Shown here piece after piece: positions 57,862-64,000 of a stretch of DNA of 64,000 nt. The stretch covers positions 124,001 to 188,000 of the forward strand of contig JANCYW010000016.1 in the NCBI GenBank assembly GCA_026184775.1, read 5' to 3'. Below the pieces are notes generated by a model. It had not been told where the DNA came from. It saw nothing but the letters and a program-made list of their open reading frames with translations, and did no database searches. Both the position numbers and the translations under genes were made by a program. How positions within the stretch are numbered: position 1 is the first letter of the stretch; each line of letters opens with the position of its first letter. This DNA is from Cyanidium caldarium. Its lineage: Eukaryota > Rhodophyta > Bangiophyceae > Cyanidiales > Cyanidiaceae.

Positions 57862-57981
57862 ATGACCGTGTTGGAGGCGGCCGACACTGCGGCGCTCCTG
57901 CAGCGAGGTGTGCAATGGTTCAGCGAGTGCTTCCCGGAGGCGGGTCGGCCGGAGGTGGCCGCGGCCGCTCCCGGGCGGGTG

Positions 57982-58016
<35 letters not shown>

Positions 58017-59100
58017 GTTCGTGTTGCCGATGGCGTTGCGCAGCCACGAGGCGCTGCTGGTGGGGAAGCGCCGCGCGGACGAGTTGTCGGGCGCCAAGGC
58101 GGTGGCGCGCGTCGTCTCGGAGACGCACCGCGAGGAGCCGGTGGAGTTTGCGCTGCAGGACATCCGGCCGGGCAGCGCCCACTACAACGGGCCCTCCTGG
58201 GGCAATTACGTGCGCGGCATGGCGTCGCACTTTCTGAGCAGTGGTTGTGACGTGCCGGCTTTTGACGCGGTGGTGGTGTCGGAGGTGCCCACCGGCGGCG
58301 GGGTGTCGTCGTCGGCGGCGCTGGAGATGGCCACGGCGGCGTTCCTGGAGGCGCTGACCGGCTTCTCGGTGGACGCGGTGCAGCGGGCGCGCTGGGGCCA
58401 GCGGGTCGAGCACGAGTTTGCTGGCGTGCCGTGCGGTATTATGGATCAACTGATATCCTCGGCGGCGGTGGATGGCGCGGCGCTGCTGATCGACTGCCGC
58501 GACGTGAGCATGACGCCGGTGGTACTGGACGACCCCGAAACGGAGATCGTGGTGGTGAACAGCAACGTGAAGCACTCGCTGGCGGACGGAGAGTATGGAC
58601 GGCGTCGGGCGGCCTGCGAGCGAGCGGCATCGGCCATGGGCGTGCCATCGCTGCGCGACGCCGACCTGTCGATGTTGGAGGCGGCGCGCCAGGCCGGCAA
58701 ACTGGGCGACCCGGCCGACCGCGTATACGAGCGCGCCCGACACGTGATCAAGGAGAACGCGCGGGTGCTGGAGGCGGTGGAGGCACTGCGGCAGCGCTCG
58801 TATGTCCGTTTCGGGCAGCTCATGAACGAGAGCCACGAGTCGCTGCGCACCGACTACGAGGTGAGCTGCACGGAGATCGACGTGCTGGTGGAGTTGGCGC
58901 GCCAGGTGGCCGGCGTTTACGGCAGCCGCATCACCGGCGGCGGCTTTGGCGGCTGCACGGTGACGCTGGTCAAGCGCGCCTCCGTCGACGCGCTCCTGCA
59001 GCACATCGAGCAGCAGTATCCGAAGCGCACCGGCAGGCGGCCGACGTGCTTTGTGAGCCGGCCCGGCCCCGGTGCTCGCCCGATCACCTTGGCTGCGTGA
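57862..59100 (+). CDS. Galactokinase (GHMP kinase, 412 aa)
   Basis: Phosphorylates galactose at C1, the first committed Leloir step. The galactokinase signature GRVNLIGEHTDYNDGFVLP lies at about residues 38-56. The ATP-binding GHMP motif PTGGGVSSSAALEMA lies near 143-157, and motif 3 GSRITGGGFGGCTVTLV near 354-370. The catalytic Asp is in GIMDQLIS. The length and the start at ATG 57862 fit the family. The 255-bp gap upstream shows no other feature. It converges on DNA polymerase delta. Confidence 0.95.
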
Positions 59101-59189
59101 TCAGGGAAGGTAGCCGGAGAGGCGCATCGCTGAGGAAGAGCGCTTTACAGATGCAGCCACCGCTCGGGCATCGAGCGGTCGCCCTCCAT

Positions 59190-62100
59190 CTACCACGCAT
59201 CGGAGAAGCGCGCCAGGGTGGCGTACGCCTCGGTGATGTCCTTCTGCACCTTGCGCCGCCGATAGAAGATCGGGCAGTCGCCATTGCTGCACAGCACGTC
59301 CTGCACGCAGGAGCCCATGCACGCCTGGCACTGCGTCCACAGCGCGTTGTACTGTTTCTCCAGAGCGACCGCCTGATGTAGCGTCTTGCGGTACCACTCG
59401 GGTTCGCGCTGGCGGCAGTGCGCACACAGCGCCGTGCCCGTCAGGCCGAGCCGCGCCAGCTCCGCCTCGTTGATGGCGGCGCGGCAGCCGACGCACTGCA
59501 GCCGGAACTTGGCAAACTTCGTGATGCCGCTGCCGGCGCGCGGCGCGGTGACGTGAATGGAGCGAGTGTGCGCGCCGCTGAACAGCTGCTCGGGCCGCTT
59601 CATCACCGCCGAGAAGATGCGCTCCAGCGGTTTGCGCAACATGTTCTCCAAGTAGTACTGTGCATCGATGGGCGTGCCGTTCTCCAGCACGTAAATCGGA
59701 TCTTCGGCGCGCATGTACGCCTTCTCGTCCTTGGTGGCGCCCTTGATGATCACGTACGGCACGCGGTCGCCCAAGCCAGGCGCCGAGCCGCGGTCGCGCT
59801 TGCGCAGCTTCTCCACCAGAAACACGTGCGCCTGCTTGGCCTCGTACTTTTCCACATCGCGCGTCAGCGTCTTGGACACCACCAGCAGCGACAGGTCGAT
59901 TTTGTTCTGCAGCAACTCCGACACCACCCGCTTCACAAACTCGATGGCGCCGTCCACGTCCTGGTCCACCAGCAGCTTCCGCAACACCGCACTGACCACG
60001 TTGGCCACCAGCCGGCAGTTGTCCCGCCGCACCGACTCGATGCCCTTGCAGTCCATCTTGTCGTGCTGCTCGGGGCGCGTCCACAGCAGCCCGGCATACC
60101 GTTTCTTGGAGATGAGCAGGTACGGAAAGTACGCCTTCTCAAACTCCAGTTTCACCGGCGGCGGAAAGCGCCGGGTGAGCGCGGCGGCGGCCTCGGCGCC
60201 GAGCGCCATCACCCGCTCCAGGCGGATGTCGTCGCCGAACTTCACCATCACCGAGTCGGTGTCGCCGTACACCACCTCCGCGCCCGGATACATGCTCTCC
60301 ACGGCGTTCTTGGTCAGCTCGATCATCTGCCGACCGAACGCCGTCACCGACGCCGAGATCTCCATGCACGGCAGCTTGCCCGTCGACGCGCCCGTGAAGC
60401 CGTACACCGCGTTGGCGGAGATCTTCAGCGCCATCTGCCGCCCGTTGAGCACCTCCTTCAAGAACGGCTCCGTGGCCGCCGCCATGTCCCGCTTGGCCAC
60501 CTTGCGCGATTGCAACAGCTCCTCCAGGATGACGCTCAGAATGCCCTTGCGCACCGTCGGCCTCACGAAACAGTGGCCCAGCGGCGACCGCACATAGTCC
60601 TCCGGCCGCAACCGCTTCACATCCGACTCACGCACCAGCGTCGAGTAACACAAGTTGTGCGCCATCATAATCGACGGGTACAGCGACGCAAAGTCCAGCG
60701 TCGCGATTGGCATCCGATAGAAACCCTTTTTCGGCTCGATCACCGTGGCGCCCTCGTACTGCGGCCCGCTGTCGCCGCCGCCGCCGCTGTCGCCCTGCTT
60801 GCGCGGCAAATCCGGCACCAGCAAGCCCACGCGCGTCGCCTTGCGGTGCAGCAGCGACACCACTTTGACCATGTGGCCGCGACTCAGCAGCCAGTCCAAC
60901 GGCACCCCGGTCACCCGCGCCAACTCCGTGTAGTTGGTCAGCGCCAACAGCTTCTCCATCAGCCGCTGCGGCAAGTAGGCGTCCTTGAGGCAGTACACCG
61001 CAAGCCGCCGCCGCGTGTGCTCGTTGCCCGCCTGCAGATCGCTGATGATCGAGTAGTGCACGTCCTCCTTCTGCTCGTCCAAAAACTCCGATGCCACCGA
61101 GTTGAGCGAGTACGAGCGCAACTTGTACTCCCGAATGATCACCTGCATCATGTCCATCACCACGCGCCCCTCTATCGAAAACACCATGCTGTCGTGCGTG
61201 CCGAACGCGCTGGACGACATCTTCGTCTTGCGCATCTGCGTGCGCGCCAGTCGCACGCGCCCCAGAAACGGGAAGCGCGACGCCCGCAAGTGTGCCGCCC
61301 GGTTCAGCAGGTACGGCAGGTCGAAGTTGACGATGTTGTAGCCGGTGAGAATGTCCGGGTCGACGGCCACGCAGAAGTTGCGAAACGCCTGCAGCAGCTC
61401 CGCCTCGTCGTCGAACGAGTACACGTGCACGCCCGGGATCATCGCGCAGGTGTTCAGCGTGAACACCGCCCGGTGCAGCGCTGCACTGCCGCCGTACACC
61501 GAGACGTGGCAGGCGATCTGGATCACGCTGTCCTTGTCCGGCTCCGGGAAGACGCCCTTGCGTCCGGCGCACTCGATGTCCAGCGACAAGATGCGCAGCG
61601 GCGCCGAGCGCAACCACTCCTTGGTGGGCGCGTGGCTGGTCAGCCACTCCCACGACACCTCCACCGCAATCTGGGTGTTGCTGAGCAGCGCTGCGTCCGG
61701 CAGCGGCGTGTAGCTGCCGGCCGGCAGTTCCACCCACGAGCAACCGACCATGTCCTTGTCGATCATGAACCGCAACACGTGGTCGATGGTGGAGTCGTAC
61801 AGCTCGAACGGCATGCGCATCACGTGGCCATCGCGCAGCAGATTCGCCGCCTGCCGCAGTTGCGCCGGCGTCCGCACCGCTATTCGCACGAACTTGCCGC
61901 CCTCCGCCTCGGGTCGGTAGTACAGCACCGACCGCCGCTCCACCAGGCTCACGCCGACCACCGCATCGGCGGCGCCATGGCGCTCGTCGCCGGCAAACTT
62001 GGCCATAGTCGACTCGAGCGCCTCCCTAAACGACTCCAACACCGACTCGTCCCAGTCGGCCGGCGCCGCCACGTAAAAGTACGGCAGAAAGCCGTGCACC

Positions 62101-62435
62101 CGACACAGCACCGAGTGGCCCTCGCCCGTCACCCCGTACACGCGAATCACCGCCGACTCATGCCCCTCCTCGCCGCGCTCCACCACATAGTCGCAAGCCG
62201 TCTGGTTAAACAACAGCGCCTCCTGCCCCATACGGAACCCGGACGGCACCGGCGGCCGACCAAACGTGCCGCGCAACGCCTCCACCGTCAGCCGGTCCGA
62301 CGTGCCCGCGCGCCACTCCACCCCGCCGCCCTCCAACGGCGCCTCCGCAGGCGCATCGTCATACTCCGCCAACTCACACTCCTCCGGCACGCTCACCTCC
62401 TCGTAGTCTTCCACCTCTGGCGAGTCGCGATCCAT
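59190..62435 (-). CDS. DNA polymerase delta catalytic subunit (1081 aa)
   Basis: Lagging-strand replicative polymerase with proofreading. Exonuclease motifs are present: ILSLDIECAGR (Exo I), GYNIVNFDLPYLL (Exo II) and YCLKDAYLPQ (Exo III). Polymerase motifs follow: DFASLYPSIMMAHNLCYSTL (A), KISANAVYGFTGAS (B) and YGDTDSVMVKFG (C). The C-terminus has CysA (CVGC...CAHC) and CysB (CQACMGSC...CSNGDC), the latter holding a 4Fe-4S cluster in this family. The ATG at 62435 (MDRDSPEVEDYEE) is used; an upstream extension would overlap the divergent YOD1 promoter. TTTCGCG, an E2F-like core, lies at 62438-62444, just upstream. Confidence 0.97.
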   Translation of the reverse strand: MDRDSPEVEDYEEVSVPEECELAEYDDAPAEAPLEGGGVEWRAGTSDRLTVEALRGTFGRPPVPSGFRMGQEALLFNQTACDYVVERGEEGHESAVIRVYGVTGEGHSVLCRVHGFLPYFYVAAPADWDESVLESFREALESTMAKFAGDERHGAADAVVGVSLVERRSVLYYRPEAEGGKFVRIAVRTPAQLRQAANLLRDGHVMRMPFELYDSTIDHVLRFMIDKDMVGCSWVELPAGSYTPLPDAALLSNTQIAVEVSWEWLTSHAPTKEWLRSAPLRILSLDIECAGRKGVFPEPDKDSVIQIACHVSVYGGSAALHRAVFTLNTCAMIPGVHVYSFDDEAELLQAFRNFCVAVDPDILTGYNIVNFDLPYLLNRAAHLRASRFPFLGRVRLARTQMRKTKMSSSAFGTHDSMVFSIEGRVVMDMMQVIIREYKLRSYSLNSVASEFLDEQKEDVHYSIISDLQAGNEHTRRRLAVYCLKDAYLPQRLMEKLLALTNYTELARVTGVPLDWLLSRGHMVKVVSLLHRKATRVGLLVPDLPRKQGDSGGGGDSGPQYEGATVIEPKKGFYRMPIATLDFASLYPSIMMAHNLCYSTLVRESDVKRLRPEDYVRSPLGHCFVRPTVRKGILSVILEELLQSRKVAKRDMAAATEPFLKEVLNGRQMALKISANAVYGFTGASTGKLPCMEISASVTAFGRQMIELTKNAVESMYPGAEVVYGDTDSVMVKFGDDIRLERVMALGAEAAAALTRRFPPPVKLEFEKAYFPYLLISKKRYAGLLWTRPEQHDKMDCKGIESVRRDNCRLVANVVSAVLRKLLVDQDVDGAIEFVKRVVSELLQNKIDLSLLVVSKTLTRDVEKYEAKQAHVFLVEKLRKRDRGSAPGLGDRVPYVIIKGATKDEKAYMRAEDPIYVLENGTPIDAQYYLENMLRKPLERIFSAVMKRPEQLFSGAHTRSIHVTAPRAGSGITKFAKFRLQCVGCRAAINEAELARLGLTGTALCAHCRQREPEWYRKTLHQAVALEKQYNALWTQCQACMGSCVQDVLCSNGDCPIFYRRRKVQKDITEAYATLARFSDAW

Positions 62436-62584
62436 ACTTTCGCGTTGCGCACCCTTTGAAAAGAGCGAACCTCTTCGCGCGACCCTCGGCAGCAACATGG
62501 GCGCGCGCGAATCGGCGGCGGTCGCTCGAGAGCGAGGGCGGCACGGTGGGGGGCGCTCGGGTTCGAGAGCGCCTCTCACTCAGT

Positions 62585-63565
62585 ATGAGTGAAAAGAGTG
62601 ACCTGATCAGTCTGAGGGTGCGCAGTGCAGGTGGAACGTCGACGGTGCGAGTGGCGCGTGGGGGGTGCGTGGCGGACTTGCTGGAGGCAGTGCGTGGAGC
62701 GACGGGCATCGCGGACCCGAAGGTGTCCGTCGGGTTTCCGCCGCGGTCGCTGCCGACGGAAAGTGAGAAAAGTCTAGTGGGCGTCGTGTCCCACGGCGAT
62801 GTGCTCACGGTGGGGAGCGGGGTTGGTAGGTTGGATGCAGCGTCCAGCGCCGCCACGGCTGATCTCGGTGCTCGGAGCGCTTCCAACGGTTTGGCGAGCC
62901 GCCCCGCGGACGCCGCAGAGGCTGCAGCCGGGACGCCACCCGGCGTGCACCGAATGGAGCGCGTGCCGGTGCCCGACGACAACTCGTGCCTGTTCCGGGC
63001 GGTGGCGTATGCGGTGCGGCCGTTGCTGGGCGGGGAGACCATCCCGGTCGAGCACTTGCGAGCGCTGATCGCCAGTGCGGTGCGGGAGGATGCCGATTTG
63101 TATACCGAGGCGTTTACTGGGCGGTCCAATACCGAGTATCAGTCGTGGATACAGCAGCCGACCAGCTGGGGCGGCGCCATCGAGCTGAGCATTTTGTCGA
63201 AGCACTTTGCGCTGCAGATTGCCAGTTTCGATGTGCGCACGCAGCGGTTGTACGTGTTCGGCGAGGGCGAGAACTACTCGTCACGGATCTATTTATGCTA
63301 CGATGGCATCCACTACGATCCGTTGGTAGCGGCAGGTGCCGGGCACGGGTGCGACCCGGGTGGGACGACGCTCTTCGCCAGCGACGACGCCCCGGCCGAG
63401 GAGGCGGCCCGCGCGCTCGTGGCCATGCTGCATGCCTCGAGAGAGTACACCGACACCGCCAACTTTACGCTCATGTGCAAGTTGTGCAAAGCGCAAGTGC
63501 GCGGCGAAGAAGAGGCCGTTCGGCACTCTAAGGCCACCGGCCATGCGGAGTTTGCCGAGCGCTGA
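62585..63565 (+). CDS. OTU1/YOD1-type deubiquitinase (326 aa)
   Basis: Cysteine protease that trims ubiquitin chains on p97/Cdc48 clients. An N-terminal UBX-like domain (MSEKSDLISLRVRSAGGTS, then VGFPPRSLP) is followed by the OTU domain with catalytic Asp/Cys in VPVPDDNSCLFRAVAYAV and the His in CYDGIHYDPL. A C-terminal C2H2 finger is seen in LMCKLCKAQVRGEEEAVRHS...GHAEF. All three family domains are present in the usual order and length. It is divergent from DNA polymerase delta across 149 bp. Confidence 0.93.
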   Translation: MSEKSDLISLRVRSAGGTSTVRVARGGCVADLLEAVRGATGIADPKVSVGFPPRSLPTESEKSLVGVVSHGDVLTVGSGVGRLDAASSAATADLGARSASNGLASRPADAAEAAAGTPPGVHRMERVPVPDDNSCLFRAVAYAVRPLLGGETIPVEHLRALIASAVREDADLYTEAFTGRSNTEYQSWIQQPTSWGGAIELSILSKHFALQIASFDVRTQRLYVFGEGENYSSRIYLCYDGIHYDPLVAAGAGHGCDPGGTTLFASDDAPAEEAARALVAMLHASREYTDTANFTLMCKLCKAQVRGEEEAVRHSKATGHAEFAER

Positions 63566-63681
63566 GCACGACCTCCCCAGTGGATGGCAGCGGCAGCACG
63601 CGCCACCGAAACGGCACGGATGCCGGATCACTCACAACAACGAGTCCGGGCACATTCAGCGCAGCTACGTGCGGCCGCGCC

Positions 63682-64000
63682 CTAAACATCGTACTCCAGC
63701 CCCCAACTGCGAAAGTGGGCGGGATTCTCGTCCCATTTGCGGCTCTTGACGTGCAGGTACAGGTGCACTTTGCGGTCGAACAGGCGCTCCATCGCCAACC
63801 GCGCCTGCGTGCCGATGCTCTTGATGCGCGAGCCCTTGGCGCCGGCCACGATGCCCTTCTGGCTGTCGCGCGTGACCAGGACAGTGCACAGAATGACCAC
63901 CGAGCCGTCCGGCCGCTCCGTCCACTCCTCGGTCTCCACCGCAGTCGCGTACGGCAGCTCGTGCCGCAGCTGCAGGAACACTTGCTCTCGGACGATTTCG
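63682..64000 (-). CDS. Era-type GTPase, C-terminal KH domain (partial, runs off right edge)
   Basis: The frame enters from the right edge as EIVREQVFLQLRHELPYATA and ends at the TAG at 63682. The KH motif VVILCTVLVTRDSQKGIVAG then AKGSRIKSIGTQARLAMERL and KVHLYLHVKSRKWDENPAHF is characteristic of Era, which binds the 3' end of small-subunit rRNA in bacteria and organelles. The GTPase domain is outside the window. An organellar ribosome-assembly role is likely. Confidence 0.9.
   Translation of the reverse strand, partial: EIVREQVFLQLRHELPYATAVETEEWTERPDGSVVILCTVLVTRDSQKGIVAGAKGSRIKSIGTQARLAMERLFDRKVHLYLHVKSRKWDENPAHFRSWGLEYDV

Noticed and set aside
59418-62459. A 1013-codon plus-strand open frame
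   Set aside because: It lies wholly antisense to DNA polymerase delta, has His/Arg-rich shadow composition and shows no family motif.

Overview
The window is nuclear DNA of a unicellular photosynthetic eukaryote with a very compact, GC-rich, intron-poor genome. About 35 protein genes lie in 64 kb, on both strands. Every recognisable one reads as a single open frame, with strong G/C preference at third codon positions and mostly short gaps. Plant- or plastid-type genes occur throughout: a PLATZ factor, a SHAQKYF-class MYB, a DUF1995 protein, an ABC1 kinase, a 2Fe-2S ferredoxin domain joined to a DnaJ-type zinc domain, a cyanobacteria-like DUF6737 membrane protein and N-carbamoylputrescine amidase. 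The most economical inference is a cyanidiophyte red alga (Cyanidium/Cyanidioschyzon relatives). Sequence features alone do not prove this, and another compact alga is possible.

Layout. 1-18.9 kb: a mixed block (hypothetical coiled-coil and secreted proteins, amidase, PLATZ, DUF1995, organellar uS15, ABC1 kinase, a membrane protein, LisH/CTLH/WD40 protein, FAD oxidoreductase, TPR-like coiled coil, ferredoxin-zinc protein). 18.9-34.1 kb: a histone region. Two divergent modules (H3/H4 and H2A/H2B) each occur twice, and each second copy is individually inverted. LSM12, ADF/cofilin, MYB, uS3 and RIO2 lie between the copies. A cyclin gene and a third, identical H3 follow. 34.2-43.4 kb: ArgRS, SerRS, TIM50, METTL5-like methyltransferase, branched-chain aminotransferase and tRNA-guanine transglycosylase. 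43.8-45.2 kb: linker histone H1 and an intron-containing tRNA-Trp. 45.2-64 kb: MAPR/cytochrome b5-like protein, methylmalonate-semialdehyde dehydrogenase, MSH5, a membrane-anchored aspartic protease, aspartylglucosaminidase, a CDP-alcohol phosphatidyltransferase, DUF6737, 3-hydroxyisobutyrate dehydrogenase, a hypothetical protein, galactokinase, DNA polymerase delta, OTU1/YOD1 deubiquitinase and the 3' part of an Era-type GTPase.

Themes. The histone block supplies all core histones and H1. The two histone module promoters share an exact 15-bp element, and related motifs lie upstream of H1, which suggests joint (S-phase) control; DNA polymerase delta lies in the same window. Three enzymes of valine breakdown (aminotransferase, HIBADH, MMSDH) lie within about 16 kb but are not adjacent. 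The translation genes include two neighbouring aminoacyl-tRNA synthetases, uS3, an organellar uS15, RIO2, TGT, METTL5 and tRNA-Trp.

The least explained structures are a roughly 244-bp imperfect palindrome at 7188-7431 whose two strands encode matching 63-codon frames, and a TGTCACG heptamer that is clustered upstream of PLATZ and forms a palindrome between uS3 and RIO2. I saw no CRISPR arrays, recognisable transposon genes or virus-like elements.
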